Below are positions 35,036 to 44,006 of a stretch of DNA of 64,000 nucleotides, one piece after another. The first letter of the stretch is position 1, and each line of letters starts with the position of its first letter. The notes under the pieces are model-generated. The model was given only the letters and a program-made list of their open reading frames with translations. It did not search any database and was not told the DNA's origin. This DNA comes from Pseudomonas guangdongensis (GTDB taxonomy: Bacteria > Pseudomonadota > Gammaproteobacteria > Pseudomonadales > Pseudomonadaceae), in assembly GCF_900105885.1 (NCBI RefSeq), contig NZ_LT629780.1, forward strand, positions 682,001-746,000, in the 5' to 3' direction. A program made the translations under genes and the position numbers.

Positions 35036-37038
35036 GCCATCGCCTCCATTTTCTCCAGCAGACCGGTCTTCTCCAGCTTCTCGTAGATCGCTGAAATTTC
35101 GGATTCAAGTTGTTTGTACTGAGGATTCTCCACCGCGAACAGGGATTTCTCACGCTTCAGGTTATCCAGACCGCGCCGGATATTTTTCAGGCTGCGGTCG
35201 TCATCGAGAATGGAATTCTCGCAGTCCATGCACGCAAATATGCTGGTGAAGGAAATCTTGTCGCAGGGTTCGAGGTTGGTACAGCCACCAATCGGGCCGA
35301 TCTTGTAGACCATTTCGCCTTTGAGGAACTTCTTTTCAGTCATAGCTCGGTCGGTCGTAATGATGAGTGGCTGGCCTTTATCGCGTGCTACTTGAATGCG
35401 ATTGCCTTCCCCGCCCCAAAGCCGACTGGCGCTATTGATTACATTTGCTTCGTAGTTGATATATTGCGACTTGAGGCGTTCGCACTCCAGCTCCTCCATC
35501 CAGCCTTGTGCTTCGTCTGTTTGCAGAAAGTTCACGGCAAAGGCGCTGCCCTTCCGGTAGTACGAGGTCATAACTTCGGTCAGATGCTTGAATTGCAGAC
35601 CCAATGAACCGACTGAAACCATCCCTGAGCGCGCCGCATAGACGGCCAGCGAGCGCCGGCACTGGTGAGTCGCCAGCGGCCAGGGCTGACCGATTTGAAC
35701 GTCAGGGTCGTTTCGCCAATCCCGAAAGCCATCAAACTGCTCCAACTCACGAATATCTGCTTCCTGCACAATTATTTCAGGCCACCGTGAAAATAGTCGT
35801 TTTTTTCTTACCAACATAGCGCGCCCCCCCGCCACGGGAGAGCACTTAAATTCCCGGTAATCATTGGAAAATTTAAGCGAAGGAAAGAGTGGAGACTTAC
35901 TTAAGTCGGTGTAATCAAGATCGTTCCACAGCGCAGTGATCTCCCCGACACACCGAGCCGCGACAACAGCTTTCTCAGCAGCGGGCGTAGTTATCCAGAA
36001 TGTTTCCGTCTGATTTTGACCGGCGACCTTCGACGTATAACCGCGCAATATCGAAAAATCTGCGCCGGCCATTTCAATAGTTTGATAGGCGTCAGCTGGA
36101 AGACATCGGGCTTCATTATCACGCATACCCGAAAAAAAGTGAATCCAGTATTTTGCGGCGCATTGAATCTCACCAACATACTTACGCAGGTCGGCACCGT
36201 CCGCAATTGAATACTTCTCAAACAACGAACGCAACCCAAAAAGTGAAACCAAGTCCGACCAGACAACACCCTCTTTATAAAGGTACATTCTAGCTTCAGA
36301 CACGCCGAATCGCGGGTTTTCTTTCCGCTTCCGGCAAAACGCGACTAGCGCATCGCGATGCTCATTGAAGGCATCTAGCTCAGAATTGATTGCCGCAATA
36401 AAAGCAGCGTAGATTCTGGTCGGAATCAGCTTGGTTTGTTGCTGCTCACCATTACCCCACTTGGAACTCTTATCGTAGATCGCCTGCATGAGTTTAATAG
36501 GCTCATAACTGGCCGGTGCAATCGTAAAATCAGGGTGTTTTACCCGGAATTCAAATATCTCTTTGAGAAAAGTAAGCATGCGACCCATAGCATCTCGCTC
36601 TAGGAGCGCAAAGCTTGGCAGAAAAAATCGATTGATATTTTCGCTCTCAAATAGTTGAGTCAGTGACAGATTATTTCTGAACGACAGATACACCAGCTTT
36701 CTAAGGGTGCTCATTGTTAATGACACAGGCTTGCGCGGCATTGGAAATAAATACATTCGCGCAAATTGAATGCACTTCATTTCCTCGACAATGACCGTAG
36801 CCAGCGGATTTTCCGAACCATCGGCCCAACTAACGAAGTCATAGATGCAAACGCCTCTGGCGTCGTACATCTTCATATTCCACACATTATCTTGATAGCG
36901 CGAAACAACCTCGCCCGTCGCCGCGCGCGAGATTACAAAATCACCGCCAACGGCAAGGTGGTCCGATTCGTTGGCGTAGCTATCGGGCAACTGATGCTGT
37001 TGCCACTGGTTAAGCTGAAGATAGGCGATAATGCTCAC
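35032..37038 (-). CDS. large tyrosine recombinase/integrase with intact catalytic residues
   Basis: The 668-residue protein has tyrosine-recombinase boxes FFSGMRDNEARCLP (Arg I), THQCRRSLAVYAA (His-x-x-Arg) and FKHLTEVMTSYYRK (His and Tyr), so the catalytic set is complete. Downstream lies a probable zinc site (GGCTNLEPC...ACMDC) and a C-terminal coiled coil. The GTG start is used because it overlaps the upstream stop by four bases (GTGA); the frame is open 15 codons further. It is the third gene of the operon and AT-rich compared with the host. Confidence 0.85.
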   Translation of the reverse strand: MSIIAYLQLNQWQQHQLPDSYANESDHLAVGGDFVISRAATGEVVSRYQDNVWNMKMYDARGVCIYDFVSWADGSENPLATVIVEEMKCIQFARMYLFPMPRKPVSLTMSTLRKLVYLSFRNNLSLTQLFESENINRFFLPSFALLERDAMGRMLTFLKEIFEFRVKHPDFTIAPASYEPIKLMQAIYDKSSKWGNGEQQQTKLIPTRIYAAFIAAINSELDAFNEHRDALVAFCRKRKENPRFGVSEARMYLYKEGVVWSDLVSLFGLRSLFEKYSIADGADLRKYVGEIQCAAKYWIHFFSGMRDNEARCLPADAYQTIEMAGADFSILRGYTSKVAGQNQTETFWITTPAAEKAVVAARCVGEITALWNDLDYTDLSKSPLFPSLKFSNDYREFKCSPVAGGRAMLVRKKRLFSRWPEIIVQEADIRELEQFDGFRDWRNDPDVQIGQPWPLATHQCRRSLAVYAARSGMVSVGSLGLQFKHLTEVMTSYYRKGSAFAVNFLQTDEAQGWMEELECERLKSQYINYEANVINSASRLWGGEGNRIQVARDKGQPLIITTDRAMTEKKFLKGEMVYKIGPIGGCTNLEPCDKISFTSIFACMDCENSILDDDRSLKNIRRGLDNLKREKSLFAVENPQYKQLESEISAIYEKLEKTGLLEKMEAMA

Positions 37039-38990
37039 GACACGGCTCCTAGCGTAACCAGTGTATCGAAGTGGATAGCCCAAAACTCATCAAGATCACC
37101 GGATTCGACTTCTTCGCGTACCCGGTTGATCGTTGATTGACTGTCGCCATCAGCGTCTTGCATGGCTGACAGCACTTCGTCAATGCGATGAACAGTCGGG
37201 CCGAATTTGCTTTGCCAATGGTCAATGGGTTGTTTGTGTTTAATAGACTGGATCAAGTAACGCAACGACAGCAGGCGTCGCATATCCTCTTCGTCGGCGT
37301 GAACCGCATAGAACTCACAGAACAAACAGGTTTCAGGGTCGCGGCAAGTGGGCGTGGGTGCCAGCTCAGTAAAGCCCTGGGCGCGCTCTGGCTGCGTCTC
37401 AGGCGCTTTCTCACACGCCCCTGCTCCCGTCACGGCCTCGGGTCTCTTTTCGTCGAGGATACGCACTGGAATTCGCTCTACAGTGCGCGTGCGATCAACC
37501 GCCGCCTGGTGCATCGCCTCAAAGAAACTGGCCATTTCCCCGGCGAAGTCCTCTAGGGCGGGCCGGCTGTAGGCTTGGCGAACCATGTCTTCGGTATTGC
37601 TGAGTTTTTCGGCGGTCAGCGTCATATCGCCACCGCTCAACTTCACATATTGATAACTAACATTTTTCCGCCACTGTCTGGGCGTGACCCACATTGTTCG
37701 GGGTAGCGTTTTAGAAAAGAGCATCCTGAGCGCATCGATAGAGGAACCGCCGACCTGCGTAATTCCATGTTTAGCAGATAAATACGGAAACACCAGCGCA
37801 CTATCGCTACCGTTCAAAACCCACTCGCGCAATTTAAGATATTTCTGGAATACTGGCGCGAACCGCAGTCCGAACTCTGGCACAACGGTTTTTCCGCCGG
37901 CCCGCCCCTTGGTTCCTGAGAAACGCTTACCTTTCGTACTCGGCACAAATTCAAGCGTATCGACCTCAAGCGCTTGAGCAACACTCAGATTGCAACCTGT
38001 AGCGGCGATAAATGCCAGCATGCCCGCCACTACGGCATGATTACCAAATCTCTGCCTAAGAGCAGATCGAAAGTCCTTGTTGTTTTTTTCATACATCCTT
38101 CTTGATGACCTGTAAGCGCCTCTTGCGCTTTCTATAGCTTTTCTATCGTCGACCAGCCCAAAGTGCACTTTTACTTGGTCCAACGTAGGAAATACCGGGG
38201 ATTTGAGCAGCAGGTTCGCAATACTAAAGTCTGCGGTCTTAGTTCTCCCGCTATCAACCTCCACTGTATACAGATAGCAGGACTCGCCGCTGGGTGAGAC
38301 GAGATGCAGCGGCACCTCTCCATTTCCAACCAGGATGCGATGTGCTTCATCAATAAAACTGAGCAGGGTGGCGAATGTCTTTGCCTGCTCATCGGCACTC
38401 GGGAGTTTCAGGTTTACATGGCTCGCCTGATCGCGTCGCTTAGTAATTAAAGTGGTAATACCCTTGACCTCAGGCTCACTAAGGCCTGTTGCAAGCCTCA
38501 CCACTGTTAGCGCACCGGATTGATATTGCGATGCAGTCACTTGTTTAAGTGGTTGCCCACCGATACCCGAGCTATTCACTCGATGCAGCAAATTCCGCGT
38601 ATATTCGCAATAGGCGTTCTTCATAGACGCGACATTATCAAAATAATAGGGCTGCTCTTGAACGTCTAGCCAGTCAACAAAATATCTGCTCAATACGAAT
38701 TGGTGAATTGCTCTGGAACTACTTTGGGACAGTCTCAACTCCTCGATTAGCGCCCGCACGAAGGGGATTCGAGAATTGTCGAGCGACGAAATATCGACCG
38801 GAGTGCCGATCTGCTGATTGGTTGACCTATTCCGACGTCGGTAACAGAGAGCGCCCACATCAATGTATAGCGGGCCTGGGTCAACGGGATTGTCAGCCGC
38901 CAATACAGCAAGCTGCGGCTGGATGACCTCAATATTTACATCCTTGTAGTCGACGGTGATGACCTGGCGCTGAACAAACTCATTGCTCAT
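37035..38990 (-). CDS. large recombinase-like protein with degenerate active site
   Basis: This 651-residue protein is related to tyrosine recombinases but unusual. The Arg I box reads ATGCNLSVAQALE with no Arg. Box II reads TPRQWRKNVSYQYV with Pro in the His position but Arg kept. The last box reads LSNTEDMVRQAYS with a possible Tyr. A Cys-rich motif follows (CRDPETCLFC), then HADEEDMRRLLSLRYL. It may be a structural or site-binding partner rather than a catalyst. Both ends overlap neighbouring genes by four bases. Confidence 0.8.
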   Translation of the reverse strand: MSNEFVQRQVITVDYKDVNIEVIQPQLAVLAADNPVDPGPLYIDVGALCYRRRNRSTNQQIGTPVDISSLDNSRIPFVRALIEELRLSQSSSRAIHQFVLSRYFVDWLDVQEQPYYFDNVASMKNAYCEYTRNLLHRVNSSGIGGQPLKQVTASQYQSGALTVVRLATGLSEPEVKGITTLITKRRDQASHVNLKLPSADEQAKTFATLLSFIDEAHRILVGNGEVPLHLVSPSGESCYLYTVEVDSGRTKTADFSIANLLLKSPVFPTLDQVKVHFGLVDDRKAIESARGAYRSSRRMYEKNNKDFRSALRQRFGNHAVVAGMLAFIAATGCNLSVAQALEVDTLEFVPSTKGKRFSGTKGRAGGKTVVPEFGLRFAPVFQKYLKLREWVLNGSDSALVFPYLSAKHGITQVGGSSIDALRMLFSKTLPRTMWVTPRQWRKNVSYQYVKLSGGDMTLTAEKLSNTEDMVRQAYSRPALEDFAGEMASFFEAMHQAAVDRTRTVERIPVRILDEKRPEAVTGAGACEKAPETQPERAQGFTELAPTPTCRDPETCLFCEFYAVHADEEDMRRLLSLRYLIQSIKHKQPIDHWQSKFGPTVHRIDEVLSAMQDADGDSQSTINRVREEVESGDLDEFWAIHFDTLVTLGAVS

Positions 38991-40447
38991 ACAAGGCCGT
39001 CCGCGTTAGCCGCTGTGTTCACATGCTTGAATAACTGAGACTCAAATTCATGCTGGACGCTGTTTTTCCATTGCAGGCGAGACTTGTAATTCAAATACTG
39101 CATGGTTGTTTCTTTGCTAGAGTGCCCCATGCGCTGTTGAACGTACTCCAGCGCCGCAGTAATGCGCTGGTCGCCCATATGTTTCAGCTGACTTTCGAGC
39201 AGGTTCATACCGAAGCTTGCGCGCAGATCGTGGAACGTAAAGTCCTGAAAGCTCGGATTTTCGGAATAAATACGGGGCAGCAAAATTTCACGAATATGCT
39301 GTCGCAGTGACGCGCCATCCTGAATTGAAACATTCAGAGCCCGATCTGACATGCCGGCCTTCCGGCTCACACTGGCATCGCGCCTATCGTAGATCTCTTT
39401 TTTGCTCGTGTAGTAGGGGATGCCATTCCTGCTTAGAAAAACGTAATTGTCTTCCGTGTCACCGTAAAACGAGCGCTCTCGCCGCTTGATGGCTTCCGGG
39501 CTGCGGGAATAAATCAACATATCTTTGACCAGCCATTCAGGCACAAGCAGTTGCATCGGCTTTCCGCGCTTCGTGTCAATCTCCGTGCCGTGTCCTATGG
39601 GTAGCCTTAAATCTCCATCACCATCCATTTTTCCTTTGAGGTGCTTGACGCGCATGGTGCCTACAGTTTGGATTCGCGCCCCCGTAAATAGTGCAAAGTA
39701 AAACATCAACTGATATTCACGCGAGGAAGCCAGCAGCGCTTTAAGAACACTCTCCTGATCCTCGACCGTTAGGGGGCGCAACTCGCCACCGTCATTGATA
39801 TAGTCTGATTGCCGCTGCTTCTTCGGCGTCGAAATGGTGAGATTGTGCGACTTGATCTTTATGGAATTCTGGATGCCATACTGTGAGGTCACAGTGATGT
39901 GGCGCCCGACTTCCTCAAAGGGAGCATTCTGAATCAGACTTCTATCAACCAGATTCCAATTCATGATTTCACGATAGAAGTTCACTACGGCGTTAATGCG
40001 CGCCTTAGCATTGCTGGCGGACAACTCGCCATTCCTCAATTGTTCTTCGAGTCGCCGCTTGTAGCGAAACGTGACTTTGAGGCGATCATTCTTCGGTAAA
40101 CACAAATAATCCAATTGTTCATCTTCAAGGAAGCGAAGATAGTCCAGCAGATGATCGGCAATGCCTCGAAAGGTTCTCGACTCATACCCACTTTCATTTT
40201 TGAGCTTATTTGTGAGGTAGAGATTTCCGATTCTCCAAGGCCGGCCATCACCCTGAATTAGAATTGGGAAGTTTGGGTAATACCCGTCCTCATCGGCTGA
40301 GAACACATAATCAGGCACGCCATTGGGATTGCCATCATGATGCGTCGAAAGGAACTTTATTTTCTGGAAGCGGAACTCAGGAATCAGTACGCGCCGGGCG
40401 CGGGACTCGTAGCGACTTTTTCCGGTCTTTATCTGATTGCGTGACAT
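38987..40447 (-). CDS. tyrosine recombinase (first gene of the island operon)
   Basis: The 486-residue integrase has Arg I in ALFTGARIQTVGT, HDLRASFGM (His-x-x-Arg) and RMGHSSKETTMQYLNYK with the His and catalytic Tyr, all intact. An N-terminal core-binding region with many Arg/Lys residues precedes it. It is read leftwards from the right border of the island and leads a chain of four genes joined by 4-base overlaps. It should catalyse the strand exchange at the 6-base core. Confidence 0.9.
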   Translation of the reverse strand: MSRNQIKTGKSRYESRARRVLIPEFRFQKIKFLSTHHDGNPNGVPDYVFSADEDGYYPNFPILIQGDGRPWRIGNLYLTNKLKNESGYESRTFRGIADHLLDYLRFLEDEQLDYLCLPKNDRLKVTFRYKRRLEEQLRNGELSASNAKARINAVVNFYREIMNWNLVDRSLIQNAPFEEVGRHITVTSQYGIQNSIKIKSHNLTISTPKKQRQSDYINDGGELRPLTVEDQESVLKALLASSREYQLMFYFALFTGARIQTVGTMRVKHLKGKMDGDGDLRLPIGHGTEIDTKRGKPMQLLVPEWLVKDMLIYSRSPEAIKRRERSFYGDTEDNYVFLSRNGIPYYTSKKEIYDRRDASVSRKAGMSDRALNVSIQDGASLRQHIREILLPRIYSENPSFQDFTFHDLRASFGMNLLESQLKHMGDQRITAALEYVQQRMGHSSKETTMQYLNYKSRLQWKNSVQHEFESQLFKHVNTAANADGLV

Positions 40448-40480
40448 CGGACGACGTCCTCAGCAGCGTCATTTGTCCGC

Positions 40481-40509
40481 ATTGTAGATCCTGCTGACTG
40501 CGGTGCCTA
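40481..40509 (-). promoter_or_regulatory. predicted promoter of the recombinase operon
   Basis: On the minus strand TAGGCA (40509-40504) and TACAAT (40486-40481) lie 17 bases apart, about 34 bases before the ATG. The promoter is inside the island right end. A short palindrome GGACG-A-CGTCC (40449-40459) nearby could be an operator. Confidence 0.5.
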
Positions 40510-40517
40510 CACACCTA

Positions 40518-40534
40518 CATTCGGACTGCCGGAG
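40518..40534 (-). repeat. right attachment site of the island
   Basis: CCGGAG (40529-40534) repeats the core at 9403-9408. The inner bases, read inward, are CAGTCCGAATG, matching the left terminus in 9 of 11 positions. Confidence 0.85.
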
Positions 40535-40758
40535 ATCATCACCATCACCAGCAGGCCGCCGACCAGCGCCATGTCGACCAGCGACAGCAGCACCAGGATC
40601 AGCTGGATCTCGGCCAGCTCGAACACCCGGGGCAGGACGTGGAAGACTTCCTGGAAGAACTTCAGGACCAGCGCCAGCAGCGCCAGCGACAGACCGAAGT
40701 AGATCGGCGCCAGCAACCAGCGGGCCGCGTACATGGCATTTTCGATCAGGCGTTCCAT
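40529..40758 (-). pseudogene. yqhA: yqhA (UPF0114), 5' part
   Basis: The first 77 codons ([20 protein letters not shown] ... [11 protein letters not shown]) encode the first two helices of the YqhA membrane protein. Beyond the border the frame runs into island sequence and stops after SPNVGV. The missing 85 codons lie at 9144-9408. The truncated product is unlikely to work. Confidence 0.95.
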
Positions 40759-40837
40759 GGCGGGCAGTCATCCGGTCAGGGGGGAAGCGCCGGCCCGACG
40801 GCTCGCGCGCCGCGCCCGCCGCCGGCAACGGGGTCGT

Positions 40838-41179
40838 TCAGGGCTGCGGCTGCCGCAGCCAGCTGCCGCCCGGATGGCCGCGACCGGCGTTCTGCCGGCG
40901 CAGCTCGCCCTGCAGGTGCAGGGCCCAGATCGCCGGCCCGTCGACCAGCCGGTAGCCCTGACGCAGCAGGTTGGAGACGATCTCGCGCAGCACCGCATGG
41001 GCCTCGGCGGCGCCGTGGAACGGCCCCTGGGCCTTGAGCGTGGCGGGCTGGGCGGCGTCCAGCCCGGCGGCGCAGAGCAGGCTCCACAACCCCTGCCCGC
41101 CGGCCAGCGGACGCACGACGAACTCGATGCGGGTGACGACTCCCGGGCATTGCCGGGTCAGACAGAGGTGGCGCGACAT
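40838..41179 (-). CDS. conserved small protein next to the Lon-like protease
   Basis: A 113-residue protein starting MSRHLCLTRQCPGVVTRIEF, with PFHGAAEAHAVLREIVSNLL and LVDGPAIWALHLQGELRRQN. It has no signal peptide or membrane segment. The position between yqhA and the protease matches an uncharacterised P. aeruginosa gene (PA4575 as I recall). Function is unknown. Confidence 0.65.
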   Translation of the reverse strand: MSRHLCLTRQCPGVVTRIEFVVRPLAGGQGLWSLLCAAGLDAAQPATLKAQGPFHGAAEAHAVLREIVSNLLRQGYRLVDGPAIWALHLQGELRRQNAGRGHPGGSWLRQPQP

Positions 41180-41343
41180 GGCGACGGTCCTCGCGGGGGG
41201 CTTGTAGTGAGCCTAGTCCCGCCGCAGCGCCTTGCACAGCGCCGGTTATCCACCGTCGCTGTGGATAACCCCGTGGATGGCGCGGGGACAGATGCCGCCG
41301 GCCGCAGAACGCAGCCGGCGGGCGGGCGCTGGTCGAAAAACGC

Positions 41344-43794
41344 TCAGCCGGCCGAAGCCGGCGCCGCCTCGTCCGGGGCGTCGTCCTTGCCGGCCTTGTC
41401 GTCCTCTTCCTCCTCGGCGGCGATCTCCTCCTGCAGCTCGGCGATCTCGCGCAGGCGCTCGACCACCCGCGCGTTGACGCAGCCGGCCGGGAATACCCCG
41501 CAGGCATCGGCGCTGCCGGCGTGCTCGCCGACCAGCACGCCGAGGGCCTCGTCCACGGTGCGCACCGCGTAGACGTTGAACAGCCCGGCGCGCACCGCGT
41601 GGATCACCCGGGTATCGAGCATCAGGTTGCAGACGTTGGCCCAGGGGATGATCACCCCCTGCTCGCCGGTCAGCCCGCGCGCCTCGCAGAGGCGGAAGAA
41701 GCCCTCGATCTTCTCGTTGACCCCGCCGACCGCCTGCACCTCGCCGAACTGGTTGATCGAGCCGGTGATCGCGAAGCACTGCTTGAGCGGGGTGCGCGAC
41801 AGCGCCGAGATCAGCGTGCAGACCTCGCCGAGCGAAGCACTGTCGCCGTCGACGTAGCCGTAGGACTGCTCCAGGGCGATGCTCGCCGAGATCGCCAGGG
41901 GGAACTCCTGGGCGTAGCGGCTGCCCAGGTAGCCGGTGAGGATCATCACCCCCTTGGAGTGGATCGGCTGGCCGAGGCTGACCTCGCGCTCGACGTCGAC
42001 GATCCCCGAGCTGCCCGGGTAGACGGTGGCGGAAATCCGCGCCGGCACGCCGAACGCCGAGTCGCCGACCTCCAGCACGGTCAGCCCGTTGCACTTGCCG
42101 ACCGCCGAACCGTCGGTGTCGATGAGGATCACCCCGGCCAGCATGTCGTCGAGAATCCGTGCCGAGACGCGCCCGGTGCGGGTCGCCTTGGCCTTCAGGG
42201 CGCGCTCGATGTGGCCGATGTCGGTCAGCTCGTCGCCGGCCACCTGGCGGATGAAATCGGCCTCGCTGACCAGCTGGAACAGGTCACCGATGCGCGCCGA
42301 CAGGCGCCCCTGGTGCTCGGCCAGCCGCGCGCTGTAGGTGGCCAGGCGCGCCACCGCCTCGTTGGTCAGCGGCGCCATGCCCTCCTCCGAGGTGCGCGTC
42401 TTCAGCAACTGGGCGAACTGCTCCAGGCTGTCGTCGGCCAGCGGGATGTCCTCGTCGAAGTCGGCCAGTACGCGGAACAGCTCCTGGAAATCCGGGTCCA
42501 GCTCCTGCAGCGCGTAGTAGATCTGCCGCGAGCCGACGATCACCACCTTGACCTGCAGCGGGATCAGCTGCGGGGTCAGCGACACCGTGGCGATGCGCCC
42601 CAGCTCGGCCAGCGGCGACTCCATCTTCAGCTGGCGGCCGTGCAGGGCGCGCTTGAGGGCGTCCCAGACGAACGGCTCGCCGAGCAGCTTCTCCGCTTCG
42701 AGGATCAGGAAACCGCCGTTGGCGCGGTGCAGCGCGCCGGGGCGCAGCTGGCGGTAGCTGGTGTACAGCGCGCCCTGGTCGGAGCTGTACTCGATGCGCC
42801 CGAACAGGTTGTCGTAGGTCGGGTGCGACTCGAACACCACCGGCGCGCCGCCGTCGCGGGCATGGCCGACCATCAGGCTGGGGCCGTAGTACTCGACCAG
42901 CGCCTGCTTCTTCTGCGCATCGGCGCGGTTGTCCTCGACCAGCTGGTCGACCACCGTCTTCAGCAGGTCGACCTGCACCGCCTGCAGCCAGGCGCACACT
43001 CCGGCGTTCTCCGCGTACTGCGCCGACAGCGGCGAGAGCAGCGGTTCGAGCGCCAGGGTGATGGTTTCCTCGTTGAGCTGGCGCAGCCGGTTGCTCGACT
43101 CGCGCTTCCACTGCGGCAGGCTGGCCAGCTCCTCGTTGAGGCGCTCCTCCAGGTGGGCGATGTCGGCGTGGAAGCGCGCGCGCTCGGCCTCCGGCAGTTG
43201 GGCGAACTCGGCCTCGTCCAGCGCCTGGCCGTCCTTCATCGGGGTGAAGGCGATGTTGCTGCTGTCGCGGTACAGGGCGATGCCGCGCTCCAGCGCCAGC
43301 TTCTCGATCACGTCCAGGGCGCCGTCGTAGCGCTGGTTGAAGGCGCGGTCGATGGCGTTCTTCTTCTGCTGGTAGGTGGGCGTCTCGAACACCGCCGGGA
43401 AGGTCGCCAGCAGGTTGTCGATCAGCTGGTCGACATCGGCGATCAGCCGCTGCGCGGTGCCCGGCGGCAGGCGCAGCACGCGCGGCTCGCGCGGCTCGTC
43501 GAAGTTGTTGACGTAGACCCAGTCGCTGGGCGTGGCCTGGCGCTTGGCCTCGGCCTTGAGGTAGCGGCGCACGAAGGAGAAGCGCCCGGTGCCCGACTCG
43601 CCCATGACGAACACGTTGTAGCCCGGCCGCGGCATCGCCACGCCGAACTGCAGGGCGTCCACCGCGCGCTCCTGGCCGAGCACGCCGCGGAAGGGATCGA
43701 GTTCGTCGGTGTTGGCGAAACGCAGGCTGTCGGGATCGAACTGGCTGCTGAGCTGTTCGGGGGTGAGGCGCAGGGAATGAGCAAAATCGGCCAT
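41344..43794 (-). CDS. Lon-like ATP-dependent protease
   Basis: The 816-residue protein combines an AAA-type ATPase (GESGTGRFSFVRRYL as the Walker A region, GGFLILEAEKLL as Walker B-like) with a C-terminal Lon protease domain. The catalytic Ser is in GDSASLGEVC and the Lys in GVNEKIEGFF. The ATPase is split by a long insert, as in the LonB-like group annotated as probable ATP-dependent protease. An acidic tail (EEEEDDKAGKDD) ends the protein. The ATG at MADFAHSLRLT is preferred over one five codons upstream. Substrates are unknown. Confidence 0.9.
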   Translation of the reverse strand: MADFAHSLRLTPEQLSSQFDPDSLRFANTDELDPFRGVLGQERAVDALQFGVAMPRPGYNVFVMGESGTGRFSFVRRYLKAEAKRQATPSDWVYVNNFDEPREPRVLRLPPGTAQRLIADVDQLIDNLLATFPAVFETPTYQQKKNAIDRAFNQRYDGALDVIEKLALERGIALYRDSSNIAFTPMKDGQALDEAEFAQLPEAERARFHADIAHLEERLNEELASLPQWKRESSNRLRQLNEETITLALEPLLSPLSAQYAENAGVCAWLQAVQVDLLKTVVDQLVEDNRADAQKKQALVEYYGPSLMVGHARDGGAPVVFESHPTYDNLFGRIEYSSDQGALYTSYRQLRPGALHRANGGFLILEAEKLLGEPFVWDALKRALHGRQLKMESPLAELGRIATVSLTPQLIPLQVKVVIVGSRQIYYALQELDPDFQELFRVLADFDEDIPLADDSLEQFAQLLKTRTSEEGMAPLTNEAVARLATYSARLAEHQGRLSARIGDLFQLVSEADFIRQVAGDELTDIGHIERALKAKATRTGRVSARILDDMLAGVILIDTDGSAVGKCNGLTVLEVGDSAFGVPARISATVYPGSSGIVDVEREVSLGQPIHSKGVMILTGYLGSRYAQEFPLAISASIALEQSYGYVDGDSASLGEVCTLISALSRTPLKQCFAITGSINQFGEVQAVGGVNEKIEGFFRLCEARGLTGEQGVIIPWANVCNLMLDTRVIHAVRAGLFNVYAVRTVDEALGVLVGEHAGSADACGVFPAGCVNARVVERLREIAELQEEIAAEEEEDDKAGKDDAPDEAAPASAG

Positions 43795-44006
43795 CGGGGT
43801 ATTCCGCAAGGGTGGCAGGTACGCGGCGACCGCGCGCCGCGCGACCGGCGGCGCGGGCCAGCGGCCCCGGCGCGCCGGTCATTTTGCCGCCGATTGTTGA
43901 CCCATCACCCCCGCTTGGCAAGGAGCGCCGGCCGCCGCCCCGAAGCCGGCACACAGACCGGCAGGCTCGCCGGGCGGCGAGCACCCGGCGAACGCGGCGC
44001 CAGCTG

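Larger units (their letters stand above)
9409..40528. mobile_element. 31.1-kb integrated genomic island in yqhA with a tyrosine-recombinase operon
   Basis: The element splits yqhA, is bordered by the 6-base direct repeat CCGGAG and 11-base imperfect inverted termini, and carries its own four-gene recombinase operon at the right end, transcribed inward. Cargo includes AbiH, a HEPN/zinc-ribbon protein, cadmium and czc-type efflux genes, DsbA/DsbB, an ACR3-like exporter, a serine resolvase, a helicase/nuclease cluster, an IS5-family element, a MITE and several gene relics. Base composition is patchy: the left 3 kb and the recombinase genes are clearly more AT-rich than the host flanks, while the metal genes are GC-rich. 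This suggests stepwise assembly. No conjugation or replication genes are visible. Confidence 0.92.

Noticed and set aside
9409..40528. Integrative and conjugative element or prophage
   Set aside because: No relaxase, type IV secretion, replication, capsid or tail genes are visible, and the target is a protein gene, not a tRNA.
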